The notes: a model not told the origin generated them from the sequence alone. A stretch of DNA of 64,000 nt from Paludibacteraceae bacterium (GCA_017451525.1 JAFTOD010000002.1:1-64000); one strand, 5' to 3'. Positions 1 through 8,988 are shown, numbered from the stretch's first letter. Numbers and translations: made by a program.

Positions 1-28
1 CTCTAAACACTAAACATTCAACACTCAA
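1..28. repeat. 7-bp micro-tandem array before the 5S rRNA
   Basis: Four heptamers in a row (CTCTAAA, CACTAAA, CATTCAA, CACTCAA) lie just upstream of the 5S gene. The same style of array, in either orientation, recurs at 39191, 42074, 44398 and 45539. No function is known to me. Confidence 0.7.
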
Positions 29-34
29 CTCATA

Positions 35-144
35 TTTAGGTGGTTATAGCGCTGAGGTCCCACCCCTTCCCATTCCGAACAGGGTCGTTAAGCTCAGCAA
101 CGCCGATGGTACTGCGTTTGTGGGAGAGTAGGTAGCCGCCATTT
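35..144 (+). rRNA. 5S ribosomal RNA
   Basis: The segment has the conserved 5S core (CCCATTCCGAACAGGG, GCCGATGGTACTGC, GGGAGAGTAGGTAGCCGCC) and its ends pair to close helix I (TTAGGTGG with the complementary GCCGCC end). It is the large-subunit 5S rRNA. It presumably ends an rrn operon whose 16S and 23S genes lie left of the window. A strong hairpin terminator follows directly. The ends are placed from the closing helix and may be off by a few bases. Confidence 0.93.
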
Positions 145-146
145 TC

Positions 147-179
147 AGAGAGTCTAAGTAACAACTTAGGCTCTCTTTG
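147..179 (+). terminator. rrn operon terminator
   Basis: A 12-bp stem (AGAGAGTCTAAG paired with CTTAGGCTCTCT, one G-T pair) with a six-base loop is followed by a T-rich tail. It sits two bases past the 5S rRNA. An exact copy with its flank occurs at 2851-2883. Confidence 0.9.
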
Positions 180-246
180 TTTATATGTTTTTAGGTGCTT
201 TGTTTATATTCTCCCCTTTACACTTTATACCTTTTTTCATTTAATA

Positions 247-278
247 TTTGTAAATGTCAATAAAAAGCAGTACCTTTG
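247..278 (+). promoter_or_regulatory. Bacteroidota promoter for the TPR/HTH regulator
   Basis: TTTG at 247-250 and TACCTTTG at 271-278 are separated by 20 bp, matching the -33/-7 promoter of this phylum. The stretch 257-280 is identical to 29485-29508, in the promoter of the AAA ATPase gene. Confidence 0.75.
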
Positions 279-305
279 CAGATATAAACAATGTTATTGT
301 GATTG

Positions 306-1784
306 ATGTTGATTAGCAATCGTTACATATTGGCTTTTTGGCAAAGAATACTAACCCTGATTGTATCTGTTGTATTATTACTGTGTTTTTCCTCTTGCAG
401 TTCTTGGCATGAGGCGAAAGCAGTGATAGCTATGGCTGATAGTATTGATCAAACAAAGCATGTGATATATGATGATACGGCTGCATTAGGCAGAACGATA
501 CGCTGCTTAGATAATCCATTTGGTAGGGTGCTGATGAGCAATACACTGGGCAAAGCGTATTATTATATGGGGCGAAACTATAGTTTGTCTAATCAGATTG
601 TAGAAGCTGCTGGGTGCTATATTGAAGCCGATCGATTACAGATAGATGACCCTATCTATCGTGGACGTGTAAATAGCAATATGGCTTACATTTGTGCTCA
701 GAATAATAATGATAGTTTAGCATTGATTTTCTACGAACGTGCAAGCAGCGATTTCAAAGAAAGTGGTAATGAATGGAGATATTCGCAGACACTATTAGAT
801 AGAAGTGAATCTAATATCCTCTTACACAATTATATAGTAGCAGATAGTCTTTTGCAGATAGCGCAATCATATCAATTCGATAGTGCGTATCAAGCACGCT
901 ATTATGAGACATGTGGACTATATTTCTACGAGCAGCAGCAGTACGACACTGCGTTAGTGTATTTTCATAAGGGATTAAATTATTGGCAAAGCGAGGAAGA
1001 AAAGTGCTTTAGCTATTTGAAAATCATGCAATCATATTGGGAGAATATTTCAATAGATAGTACAATGCATTATGCTCATAAATTAATTCTCATATCTAAT
1101 AATCCGAATTATATTTCCAACGCATATTATTGTTTAATGCAAGTAGCTAAAAACAAAAATGACGTAGAACTACTGAGTCAATACTCTCATGCGCGTACAG
1201 ATGCACAGAAACTATTACGTGATAATACTAACCAATATGCAGCAGCTATTCCTAAATTGATAGAGTATTTGCAAAATCCCCACCCATTGCGTTGGGTGTG
1301 GATTATGCGGGTTACTATACTATTGCTTTGCATCATTTTAGCTATAGGTACAGTCGTGTATCGCCAACGCAACCGCATAGCTTATGAGCAGATAGACAAA
1401 CTATCTACCTATGTAGAAAATCAAGAAGCTCTTTTATCTCAAGAGTTGTATTATCGTCAATTTGGAGAACAATTATCTAATATCGTAGATAGATATCATA
1501 CACCACACAAGCGCTGGAAAGAATACAAGACTTTAAAAAGAGATCTTAGTCCTTGGCTACATACATGGATGTGTAAGTTGGATACACTTCCATTGTCAGA
1601 ACGTGAGAAGATCTTTTGTACAATTAGTCTTGTTTACTCACATATGACGGATATAGAAATAGCAGAATATCTATGTTATGACAAACATGGTATCCGTGTT
1701 TTTAAGCAACGAATAGCGAAAAAAATAGGTACAACGTCTGCTGATTTACTTGATTTCTTACGTAATTTACCAATAAACGAATAG
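306..1784 (+). CDS. TPR lipoprotein with C-terminal HTH, membrane-bound regulator
   Basis: The protein is about 492 residues. I start it at the ATG at 306; a TTG lies just before it. The N-terminus is a lipoprotein-type signal (hydrophobic LTLIVSVVLLLCFSSC with the Cys near residue 32). Residues of about 60-310 are helical repeats with the alternating Tyr/Leu/Ala pattern of tetratricopeptide repeats. One membrane helix follows near 330-352 (VTILLLCIILAIGTVVY), then a coiled coil, then a C-terminal domain (LSEREKIFCTISLVYS, then MTDIEIAEYL) that reads as a LuxR-like helix-turn-helix. Bacteroidota have many such TPR-TM-HTH proteins beside surface-protein genes; their ligands are mostly unknown. 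The small lipoprotein gene at 1969 follows with its own promoter. A paralogue with the same layout is at 15976. Family confidence is good, target unknown. Confidence 0.75.
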   Translation: MLISNRYILAFWQRILTLIVSVVLLLCFSSCSSWHEAKAVIAMADSIDQTKHVIYDDTAALGRTIRCLDNPFGRVLMSNTLGKAYYYMGRNYSLSNQIVEAAGCYIEADRLQIDDPIYRGRVNSNMAYICAQNNNDSLALIFYERASSDFKESGNEWRYSQTLLDRSESNILLHNYIVADSLLQIAQSYQFDSAYQARYYETCGLYFYEQQQYDTALVYFHKGLNYWQSEEEKCFSYLKIMQSYWENISIDSTMHYAHKLILISNNPNYISNAYYCLMQVAKNKNDVELLSQYSHARTDAQKLLRDNTNQYAAAIPKLIEYLQNPHPLRWVWIMRVTILLLCIILAIGTVVYRQRNRIAYEQIDKLSTYVENQEALLSQELYYRQFGEQLSNIVDRYHTPHKRWKEYKTLKRDLSPWLHTWMCKLDTLPLSEREKIFCTISLVYSHMTDIEIAEYLCYDKHGIRVFKQRIAKKIGTTSADLLDFLRNLPINE

Positions 1785-1818
1785 TAGCGGTTTTTATAGT
1801 ACGCTAACAATCATTGTT

Positions 1819-1845
1819 GTATTGCATTGATAATCAATGCAATAC
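1819..1845 (+). terminator. 12-bp perfect hairpin after the regulator gene
   Basis: GTATTGCATTGA pairs perfectly with TCAATGCAATAC across a three-base loop, 34 bases past the stop. A C-run, not a T-run, follows, so it may be a transcript-end stabiliser or a weak terminator, not a classic intrinsic terminator. Confidence 0.5.
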
Positions 1846-1875
1846 CCCCCCTATGCTAACAAGTGCCCCAAACTA

Positions 1876-1906
1876 TTGCACACTTCGTTGTATTATTGTA
1901 ACTTTG
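1876..1906 (+). promoter_or_regulatory. promoter for the small lipoprotein
   Basis: TTG at 1876-1878 and TAACTTTG at 1899-1906 have a 20-bp spacer. The expected start of transcription is near 1912, giving a leader of about 57 bases before the ATG at 1969. Confidence 0.75.
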
Positions 1907-1968
1907 CAGCGAAATTTCCAAACAATCACGTCGTGAAAAAATAGTATTAACTTTTAAATGTTAGGATT

Positions 1969-2751
1969 ATGAAAAAGTCTGTTTTATCAATGTTTACATT
2001 AGCAGTCCTATTCACATTTATAGGATGCGAATCCCAAAATCGTCCAAATACTCCAGATAAGGACAAACAAGTATTACTCTCGACAATGGCAAAGACCTCA
2101 TCCATGTTAGGAAAAGACTCCGTGACCATAGACAAACAATTAAAGACATTGGGATTTGTTAGAACGCTGAGTAATCCATATATGCCATCGTCTGATGGTC
2201 AAGTAGATGCAACGATACAGGGCGCTTGCTATACTTATCCTTCGGATTTTTATGCAGATTATGCAGGAAATGATTCCGCTTTTGATGAGTATATAAATAA
2301 TCTCTTGACTAATAAGAAACGGACTGCTATTGTGCTCCATCTTGAATATGAAAATAATCAATTGGGTCTTATGAAAACTTGGACATATGCTGCTACTACA
2401 GAAAGGCCTAATCAAGTGACGATTTTCAACGAAGTGAGTAGTCAATTCTATTCTCTTCTTTCTGAAGATGCCGTTTCTAAAGAATGGAAGGGTATGGTTT
2501 ATTCACCAAACACAGAGGACACTTTCACCGTTCATAACGAGTACTTGGCTGCCTCTGTGAACGCGACGCTTACCAGCGCGGTAGAAGGTGGCTATGCTAT
2601 TTATACAGCTCCATTGGAAGGTATCTGTTATATGGGATTCTGGGAAGATCAAGATTCAACTGCCCTAAATATGTCCTCTTTTTGGGGTATAGCTACTGCT
2701 AAATATATCCATGAGCATCCAGTATTTTGGCCTTTCCTCCCCCAACCATAA
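1969..2751 (+). CDS. small lipoprotein of unknown function
   Basis: The protein is 260 residues, with a clear lipoprotein signal: Met-Lys-Lys, a hydrophobic stretch and a lipobox ending FIGC near residue 20. The mature part is Thr/Ser-rich and probably beta-rich. I recognise no domain or catalytic motif. It has its own promoter and lies directly behind the TPR/HTH regulator, so the regulator may control it or sense its product; this is inference from position only. The gene and its regulator are enclosed between two copies of the 5S tail plus terminator (129-186 and 2833-2890), which suggests they arrived or move as a unit. Confidence 0.7.
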   Translation: MKKSVLSMFTLAVLFTFIGCESQNRPNTPDKDKQVLLSTMAKTSSMLGKDSVTIDKQLKTLGFVRTLSNPYMPSSDGQVDATIQGACYTYPSDFYADYAGNDSAFDEYINNLLTNKKRTAIVLHLEYENNQLGLMKTWTYAATTERPNQVTIFNEVSSQFYSLLSEDAVSKEWKGMVYSPNTEDTFTVHNEYLAASVNATLTSAVEGGYAIYTAPLEGICYMGFWEDQDSTALNMSSFWGIATAKYIHEHPVFWPFLPQP

Positions 2752-2832
2752 TTACTCCATTCTCCTATCAGTGGCATTATGAAGAACGTACTTTTCTAGC
2801 ATTAAACCACTGAATGGATATTTATAGAACAT

Positions 2833-2890
2833 TAGGTAGGCGCCATTTTCAGAGAGTCTAAGTAACAACTTAGGCTCTCTTTGTTTATAT
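2833..2890 (+). repeat. second copy of the 5S rRNA tail and rrn terminator
   Basis: This 58-bp segment matches 129-186 with a single mismatch (TAGGTAGG here, TAGGTAGC in the 5S). It contains only the last dozen or so bases of 5S rRNA, then the complete terminator. The copies are direct repeats flanking the two-gene block 306-2751. The copied hairpin (2851-2883) should also terminate transcription of the lipoprotein gene. The remainder of 2752-3142 holds an 11-bp array and the glnN promoter. Confidence 0.9.
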
Positions 2891-2919
2891 ATACGTTTTT
2901 CTTGGGTTCTATGGGTGCT

Positions 2920-2974
2920 ACGAATAGTGTGGTTATTGTCTGGTTATTGTGCGGTAATAGTGCGGTGCGAGCGG
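2920..2974. repeat. 11-bp micro-tandem array upstream of glnN
   Basis: Consecutive 11-mers are ACGAATAGTGT, GGTTATTGTCT, GGTTATTGTGC, GGTAATAGTGC and GGTGCGAGCGG. The unit resembles, in reverse complement, the array at 46751. The period is exact while the bases drift. Confidence 0.7.
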
Positions 2975-3053
2975 GGAACTTGATATAAATAACTACTCTT
3001 ATAATCGTTTTTATATCTAAACGGCGGAAAAATATGCTAATTATGCATTTTTA

Positions 3054-3085
3054 TTTGGTTGTTTGCAGAAAAAATAGTAATTTTG
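3054..3085 (+). promoter_or_regulatory. glnN promoter
   Basis: TTTG at 3054-3057 and TAATTTTG at 3078-3085 are separated by 20 bp. The glnN start codon is at 3143. Confidence 0.75.
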
Positions 3086-3142
3086 TGGTGATTTTTAAGA
3101 AACAATCCGATTATAAACAAAAAATAGCCTATATTTTCGAAT

Positions 3143-5326
3143 ATGAATGTCCGATTTGAAGCATTGAAAACAGCTTGGGCACATTTGCCCAAGGAAATCA
3201 ACACGACGCATCGTGCAAGCGTGATTTTTTCGCAAAATGTCTTTACACGCGATAAGATGAAGGAGTATATCGCGAGTAATATCGTAGAGGAATTATTTGA
3301 CTTGATGGATAATGAACGAACGCTCAGTCGTGATATTGCCAATAGCGTGGCTATAGGCATGAAGAAATGGGCTATGGAGCAAGGAGCAACGCACTATACT
3401 CACTGGTTTCAACCCTTGACAGGTGGTACAGCGGAAAAGCATGATGCGTTCTTTGATTTTGATGAGGATGGGGCGCCCATAGAAAAGTTTTCAGGGTCTG
3501 TACTTTATCAGCAAGAACCCGATGCTTCCTCTTTCCCCAATGGCGGAATTCGCAATACGTTTGAAGCACGTGGCTATTCGGCATGGGATCCATCTTCTCC
3601 AGCGTTCGTGATAGGTGACCGATTGTGTATCCCGACCATATTTGTAGCCTATACAGGTGAAGCATTAGACTATAAAACACCATTGCTGCGTTCCATAAGC
3701 GCAGTAAGTAAAGCTGCCGTGGAAGTGGCACGCTATTTTGATAAGAATGTGAAACGCGTGTACACCTATTTGGGAACAGAGCAAGAATTTTTTCTCGTAG
3801 ATGAAGCCCTCTACAATGCCCGCCCAGACTTGATGATGACAGGCCGTACTTTGATGGGACACTATGCCAGCAAAAGCCAGCAGCTGGATGACCATTATTT
3901 GGGTACAATCCCAGAACGCGTGTTGGCATTTATGACTGAATTGGAACAAGAATCACTAAAGTTGGGCATACCAATCAAAACTCGTCACAATGAGGTGGCT
4001 CCCAACCAATTTGAACTTGCTCCTATCTATGAAGAAGCTAATCTAAGCAGCGATCATAATCAACTGCTAATGTCGCTCATGGAGCAAGTAGCGCACCATC
4101 ATCAGTTTTGTGTACTATTTCACGAGAAACCTTTTGGAGGAGTGAATGGTAGTGGTAAACACTGTAATTGGTCGCTAGGCACTAATACGGGTGTGAACCT
4201 ATTGGCACCTGGTAAGAATCCTTATCAGAACTTGCAATTCGTGACATTCTTAGTAAATGTATTGATGGCAGTGCATCGACATAACGGTTTGTTGAAAGCC
4301 TCTATAGCTTCAGCCACCAATGCGCATCGTTTGGGAGGACATGAGGCCCCTCCTGCGATAATATCGGTGTTTCTGGGTGCGCAAATCAACGACGCATTGG
4401 ATCAGATCGAACAGGCTGATATGGATAAGGGCATCATTATTAATGCAAAGAAAGAGATGAAATTGGGAGTGGGCAATATCCCAGAAATATTGTTGGATAA
4501 TACCGATCGTAATCGTACTTCTCCTTTCGCATTTACAGGTAATCGGTTTGAATTCCGTGCGGTAGGTTCGTCAGCAAACTGTGGCGCCTCGGTGTTGGCA
4601 CTAAATGCCGCAGTGGCAGAGCAACTGAATTGTTTTCACGAAGAAGTGGATGCGTTGATTACTCAAGGAGAGGCAAAAGAGCGTGCGTTGCTGAGTGTAA
4701 TCAAACGCTGTTTGGTGGAATGTCGCGATATTCGCTTTGATGGCAATGGCTATAGTGAGGAATGGCAACACGAAGCTCAGCGTCGCGGTTTGGATACCGA
4801 AACAAGCGTGCCATTGATGATAGATCAGTACTTGAAAGATTCAAGCGTGAAGATGTTTGGCTCAACAGGTGTGTTCAATCAGGCAGAACTGCTCTCTCGA
4901 TGCGAAGTGAAATGGGAGAACTATTCTATGAAACTTCAAATAGAATCGCGTGTGTTGGGTGATTTGGTGATTAACCATATTATTCCTGCAGCAAAGCGCT
5001 ATCAGACCGTGTTGCTGCAGAATGTGTTGAGCGTGAAACAGGTGTTTAGCGAGGAAGAGGCAGAAATACTCAACAAACAAGATCTGCTACTGATTCGTAG
5101 AATAGAAAACCATGCGAGTGCTATCGTGGCAAGGGTAGATGAAATGAACAAAGAACGAGCACATGCTAACCATATAGATCAGCAACGTGAGCGTGCTATT
5201 CAATTTCACGATTATGTAGTACCGCTGATGAACGAAATCCGCGACCATGTAGATGATCTTGAAATGGTGATTGACGATCAGCTTTGGCCACTACCTAAGT
5301 ATCGAGAATTATTATTTATACACTAA
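3143..5326 (+). CDS. glnN: glutamine synthetase type III
   Basis: The 727-residue length is that of the GSIII family. GSIII makes glutamine from glutamate, ammonia and ATP in the cytoplasm and is the main ammonia-assimilating enzyme of many Bacteroidota. Visible family signatures are GGTAEKHDAFFDF near residue 93, FEARGYSAWDP near 138, EQEFFLVD near 214, the ATP-binding VNGSGKHCNW near 333, and the glutamate/metal-binding block GNRFEFRAVGSSANCG near 468. The C-terminal ~100 residues are helical and charged, as is usual for the family. The gene is single, with its own promoter. Its last four bases overlap the convergent rmuC gene, so the two transcripts collide at their ends. No truncation or missing motif is seen. 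Confidence 0.95.
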   Translation: MNVRFEALKTAWAHLPKEINTTHRASVIFSQNVFTRDKMKEYIASNIVEELFDLMDNERTLSRDIANSVAIGMKKWAMEQGATHYTHWFQPLTGGTAEKHDAFFDFDEDGAPIEKFSGSVLYQQEPDASSFPNGGIRNTFEARGYSAWDPSSPAFVIGDRLCIPTIFVAYTGEALDYKTPLLRSISAVSKAAVEVARYFDKNVKRVYTYLGTEQEFFLVDEALYNARPDLMMTGRTLMGHYASKSQQLDDHYLGTIPERVLAFMTELEQESLKLGIPIKTRHNEVAPNQFELAPIYEEANLSSDHNQLLMSLMEQVAHHHQFCVLFHEKPFGGVNGSGKHCNWSLGTNTGVNLLAPGKNPYQNLQFVTFLVNVLMAVHRHNGLLKASIASATNAHRLGGHEAPPAIISVFLGAQINDALDQIEQADMDKGIIINAKKEMKLGVGNIPEILLDNTDRNRTSPFAFTGNRFEFRAVGSSANCGASVLALNAAVAEQLNCFHEEVDALITQGEAKERALLSVIKRCLVECRDIRFDGNGYSEEWQHEAQRRGLDTETSVPLMIDQYLKDSSVKMFGSTGVFNQAELLSRCEVKWENYSMKLQIESRVLGDLVINHIIPAAKRYQTVLLQNVLSVKQVFSEEEAEILNKQDLLLIRRIENHASAIVARVDEMNKERAHANHIDQQRERAIQFHDYVVPLMNEIRDHVDDLEMVIDDQLWPLPKYRELLFIH

Positions 5327-6648
5327 TCATTGTCTTGATTAGTCTCAAGGATGTCCGCACCATAAGACTCGGGTAGCGCCTTCTTGGTCTTAACGCCCAT
5401 ATCACGTAGGCGATAGCCTGTATCGAGTACACTGCGGGAGCCAACCATCAGCTGGTGGTTGGCTTCTTCATATGCTTTGGTGGCTTGTTGTAGCGTCTTC
5501 TCTACCTTGCCAAATTTCTCGATGAAACCGTTAAGTCTATCCAATAATAGACCTACTGTTTGGAAAACTTTGGTGTAACTCTTGTTTTGCTCAATCTGAC
5601 GCCAAGTGACATTCACAATACGCAGCGCCGCGTACAGATTCATCTCACTTACAATGAAGATACGGTCTTTGAGAAAAGTATCGCGCCATAGATTCTTCTC
5701 GTGCGCTAAAGCCACTTGCATTGCACCCTCATTAGGAATAAACATAAACACGAAATCGGCTGATTTTCTGCCATTTTCTATATAAGCCGAATAGTTGGCG
5801 CGGCGCAATTCGTTGATGTGATTATGGATACTGGTCAGAATCTCTTTGGCGTATAACTCGCGTTCCTCATCGGTCTTGGCATGAACATAATTGTCGTAGG
5901 ACGTGATGGTCATCTTGGAGTCAATGATGACATCTTCTTTCTCATCCAAGTGCAAAATAAAGTCGGGACGCATCTGCTTGTTGGTTTCTTCATTTCGCAA
6001 GGTTTGCCCCTTTTCGTCGCGTAAAGTGGGTTGATAGACATAGTGAATACCTTCCTTAAGTCCCTGGCTCTCCAACATCTCCTTCACTACTAATTCGCCC
6101 CAATCGCCTTGCGACTTAGGTTGATAGAGTAGTGTCTCTACTAAACGGTCGGCACGATTGCCGATGGATTCGGTCTTTTCAACCAGATTTTTAATACTTT
6201 GCTCAAGGCGAGTGGTAGTATTGCCGTGTTGCGTCTGAGTATCCTTCATCTCCTTCTCCAATTTAGAAATAGTCTCCTTGAGTGGATCGATGATGGAGGA
6301 CATTTGTGCCTTGTTGGTTTGCTCAAGTTTTTCGCTACGAACATCCAATAGTTTTTGAGTGGTGTTAGTCAGTTCTGCTTGCAAAAAACGAATCTGCTCA
6401 GCCAGTTTCTCATCGGCTTGTTTACGACTTTGCTCGTTCTTTTCTTTCTCATACTTGAGTTCTAATTCTTTTTGCGAAAGTTGCAGTTTGGATTCTTGCA
6501 ATAGAGTTTGTTCTGTGGCTAATGCTTGCTCGGCAGAAGTTAGTTGAGCACTCATTCTATTGATTTGTTGGCGCATAAGCCAATAAACCAGAACTCCCAC
6601 CGCTGCTGCGAGGAAGATGCCGATGATGGATGCAATAATAATTTCCAT
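5323..6648 (-). CDS. rmuC: DNA recombination protein RmuC
   Basis: The 441-residue protein begins with a membrane helix (residues about 3-25). It continues as a long coiled coil rich in Gln/Glu/Lys (about 28-165) and ends in the RmuC nuclease-like domain (about 175-400). That domain includes SQGDWGELVVKEMLE, RPDFILHLDEKEDVIIDSKM (Asp-Ser-Lys core of the endonuclease fold) and FMFIPNEGA. RmuC limits inversions at short inverted repeats in E. coli and, in other work, acts in envelope-associated phage restriction. It stands alone: convergent with glnN (4-bp overlap) and separated from the upstream glycosidase gene by a perfect hairpin. Confidence 0.92.
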   Translation of the reverse strand: MEIIIASIIGIFLAAAVGVLVYWLMRQQINRMSAQLTSAEQALATEQTLLQESKLQLSQKELELKYEKEKNEQSRKQADEKLAEQIRFLQAELTNTTQKLLDVRSEKLEQTNKAQMSSIIDPLKETISKLEKEMKDTQTQHGNTTTRLEQSIKNLVEKTESIGNRADRLVETLLYQPKSQGDWGELVVKEMLESQGLKEGIHYVYQPTLRDEKGQTLRNEETNKQMRPDFILHLDEKEDVIIDSKMTITSYDNYVHAKTDEERELYAKEILTSIHNHINELRRANYSAYIENGRKSADFVFMFIPNEGAMQVALAHEKNLWRDTFLKDRIFIVSEMNLYAALRIVNVTWRQIEQNKSYTKVFQTVGLLLDRLNGFIEKFGKVEKTLQQATKAYEEANHQLMVGSRSVLDTGYRLRDMGVKTKKALPESYGADILETNQDND

Positions 6649-6660
6649 AGTTGTAAAATA

Positions 6661-6696
6661 ATATAAAATGGAGCGACTGTTCGCTCCATTTTATAT
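6661..6696. terminator. bidirectional-looking terminator hairpin
   Basis: A perfect 16-bp stem with a CTGT loop lies between the rmuC start and the 3' end of the glycosidase-like gene. On the minus strand it ends the esterase/glycosidase transcript. The A/T-rich outer part of the stem supplies the T-tract. Confidence 0.85.
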
Positions 6697-6706
6697 GTTG
6701 AATGAA

Positions 6707-7897
6707 TTATTTTCTTGGAGCAGGTACGTAAGTAGGGTAGAATACTTGTTGCAAACTATCCACCAAGTTGTGATGATTCTTTAGCAATACATTCGATGGG
6801 AAATAGCACTCACCTGTGATACCTGGAATAGTGCGGTTGAGGCGCAGCTGACGGCAGATCTCGTTGCCATCGTTCCATGCTGCTGCCGCTTTAGGATTGC
6901 CCATATGGTATGGAGCCATACCAATATACACACGGCATTTGTCAGTAGCGTGTTGTGCCCACCAGTATGCGAGCGTCTTGTAATCAGCTACTTTCTTGCC
7001 AATCTCCCAATAGAGTTGTGGAACAACATAGTCAATCCAACCTTTCTCCATCCAGAGGAGAATATCGGCATAGAGTTGATCGTAGTTTTGCAGTCCGTTG
7101 GTCTCGCTACCACGTGGGTCGTTGGCCTTATTGCGCCAGATACCAAAAGGAGATATACCAAACTGTACGTGTGGCTTGATACTATTGATGGTGTTGCGCA
7201 CTTGCTCGATAGCCAAGTTCACATTGTCACGACGCCAATCACCTACATTGTCAAATCCACGTGGGTCTTTAGCAAACGCTTCAGCATCAGGAAACTCCTC
7301 CCCTGCAACAGGATAAGGATAGAAATAGTCATCCATATGGATGGCTTCTATATCATAGCGAGTAACGAGGTCTGCCACCACTTGGCAGAGGAAGTCACGT
7401 GTTTCTTGCAAATGAGGAGCAAAATACCATTGTGTACCATATTTCAAGAACCACTCTGGGTGCTTGTGGTAAACGTGATTAGGTGCAAGGTCTTCAATCT
7501 TGCCGCCACCACCCGTCACGCGATAAGGGTTAATCCACACGTGAACATCAATACCACGTTTGTGTGCTTCTTTGCAAACAAACTCCAGTGGGTCGTAGGT
7601 GGCTGCTTCACCTTGTTTGCCAGTGAGCCAAGCGCTCCATGGTTCTAACTCTGATTTGTACAAGGCATCAGCCGTTGGGCGCACTTGAAAAACAATCGCA
7701 TTGAGATTCATCTTTTGGAATTCATTCAACATAGCAACCATATCAGCTTTCTGTTGCTCATAATTTCCAATCGCAGCTTTGGTTGGGAAGTCGATGTTAG
7801 CTACTGTGCTCACCCATGTAGCACGAAAATATGGCTCCGATGCAAACGACAAACATGCACAAACCACAAATAGGGATATTAAAAATGTCTTTTTCAT
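6707..7897 (-). CDS. secreted family-10-like glycosyl hydrolase (DUF187/GHL10)
   Basis: The protein is 396 residues with a signal peptide ending near SFASEP (residue 20). The rest is a single TIM-barrel-like domain of the GHL10 type (PF02638). Typical motifs are FRATWVSTVANIDFP, NAIVFQVRPTADALY, DVHVWINPYR, IEAIHMDDYFYPYP (barrel acidic residues) and ISPFGIWRN. Some family members cleave peptidoglycan-like or bacterial glycans, but the substrate here cannot be read from sequence. It lies 30 bp behind the esterase gene and is probably co-transcribed with it from the promoter at 8821-8851. No T9SS tail is seen, so periplasmic location is the simplest reading. Confidence 0.88.
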   Translation of the reverse strand: MKKTFLISLFVVCACLSFASEPYFRATWVSTVANIDFPTKAAIGNYEQQKADMVAMLNEFQKMNLNAIVFQVRPTADALYKSELEPWSAWLTGKQGEAATYDPLEFVCKEAHKRGIDVHVWINPYRVTGGGGKIEDLAPNHVYHKHPEWFLKYGTQWYFAPHLQETRDFLCQVVADLVTRYDIEAIHMDDYFYPYPVAGEEFPDAEAFAKDPRGFDNVGDWRRDNVNLAIEQVRNTINSIKPHVQFGISPFGIWRNKANDPRGSETNGLQNYDQLYADILLWMEKGWIDYVVPQLYWEIGKKVADYKTLAYWWAQHATDKCRVYIGMAPYHMGNPKAAAAWNDGNEICRQLRLNRTIPGITGECYFPSNVLLKNHHNLVDSLQQVFYPTYVPAPRK

Positions 7898-7927
7898 GTA
7901 ATGTAGTTATGATTAGTTAATTCTCAA

Positions 7928-8779
7928 TTAGAATATACGCTGTGCGAATATTTTCAGGTAGTCCATCCAGTTCTGCCATGAGTGTCCCCCTGCGGATTCG
8001 TGATACTCATATGGATATTGCTTTTCATCCAGATATTGGCGATAAACCACGTTGTCCTCGTATAGGAAATCTTCCACACCACAAGCAATCCAATATAGTT
8101 GTGGTGGATTGGCAAACTGCTGTGCGAGTAGTGCTTCTGTTTGTTGGTACGCAGGTTTGTCGGAGAGTGCCAATGCGCTTATATCTATAGTGCGCTCAGC
8201 GTGAGGTTGTTTTGTATGTGGCACATATAGTGCGGAGAAGATACCCACATAGTCAAAATTCTGGTTGAGCAATGCCGCTGTGTGCATCGTATGGAATCCG
8301 CCCATAGATAGTCCCGCAATAGCGCGATGCTGTTTGTCATTGATGGTGCGGTAGTGTGATTCTGTCCACGCAATGAGTTGGCTGAAGTTCTCTTCGAAAG
8401 TGCTTTCCATCCAGAGGCGTGATTCGGGAGCATAGCATTTCCCCGTTTGCTCCAGATAGCCATTGGGCATAACCACAATCATAGGCGGGCATAATTCGTT
8501 GGTAATCAACGAGTCGAGAATTGCTTTGGCACAACCTTTGGTCATCCAACCAGTCTCATCATCGCCACTGCCATGCAATAGATAAAGCACTGGATAATCT
8601 TCTTCGGAGGTGGTATATCCTTCTGGCAAATAGACTGCCACACCTGCCTCTCCGATGCTGGAAGGATAGGATGTTACGATTACTTGACTTGGTTCAATGG
8701 CTTGTTTTGCCTTAGGGCTGCATCCTGCGCATGCGATAAGCAGTACGAGTACGAGGATATTCAAAGATTTGTTTTTCAT
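7928..8779 (-). CDS. lipoprotein esterase, alpha/beta hydrolase (esterase D-like)
   Basis: I start the gene at the ATG at 8779, giving 283 residues. Longer in-frame starts at 8851 and 8845 lie in or upstream of the promoter, and 8806 would leave almost no leader. The chosen start gives a clean lipoprotein signal (KNKSLNILVLVLLIACAGC). The domain is a PF00756-type alpha/beta hydrolase: YPVLYLLHGSGDDETGW (oxyanion region), nucleophile elbow AGLSMGGFHT, and C-terminal His in GGHSWQNW. Such enzymes remove acyl groups (for example feruloyl or acetyl) from plant glycans, though enterochelin-esterase-like roles are also known. It leads an operon with the glycosidase-like gene. Confidence 0.85.
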   Translation of the reverse strand: MKNKSLNILVLVLLIACAGCSPKAKQAIEPSQVIVTSYPSSIGEAGVAVYLPEGYTTSEEDYPVLYLLHGSGDDETGWMTKGCAKAILDSLITNELCPPMIVVMPNGYLEQTGKCYAPESRLWMESTFEENFSQLIAWTESHYRTINDKQHRAIAGLSMGGFHTMHTAALLNQNFDYVGIFSALYVPHTKQPHAERTIDISALALSDKPAYQQTEALLAQQFANPPQLYWIACGVEDFLYEDNVVYRQYLDEKQYPYEYHESAGGHSWQNWMDYLKIFAQRIF

Positions 8780-8820
8780 GATGTTTAGCGATTTGTTTTC
8801 TTTCATACATAAATATGGTG

Positions 8821-8851
8821 CAAAGATACTATAAAAAATGCACATATACAA
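8821..8851 (-). promoter_or_regulatory. promoter of the esterase-glycosidase operon
   Basis: On the minus strand TTG (8851-8849) and TATCTTTG (8828-8821) have a 20-bp spacer. Transcription would start near 8815, which decides the start codon at 8779. It is divergent from the promoter at 8878-8909. Confidence 0.7.
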
Positions 8852-8877
8852 GTATGGGCATAATTTTTAAGAAAAAA

Positions 8878-8909
8878 TTTGCTTATTTGCAAACTTTTTT
8901 GTACTTTTG
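8878..8909 (+). promoter_or_regulatory. promoter of the Fe-S scaffold/GGGtGRT operon
   Basis: TTTG at 8878-8881 and TACTTTTG at 8902-8909 have a 20-bp spacer. The leader is about 75 bases. Confidence 0.75.
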
Positions 8910-8988
8910 CACCCGATTATGGGATATTGTGTATTCTCACTAAATTGAAACTTTTAAAACAATTATAACTTTTTAAACTTATAACAAC

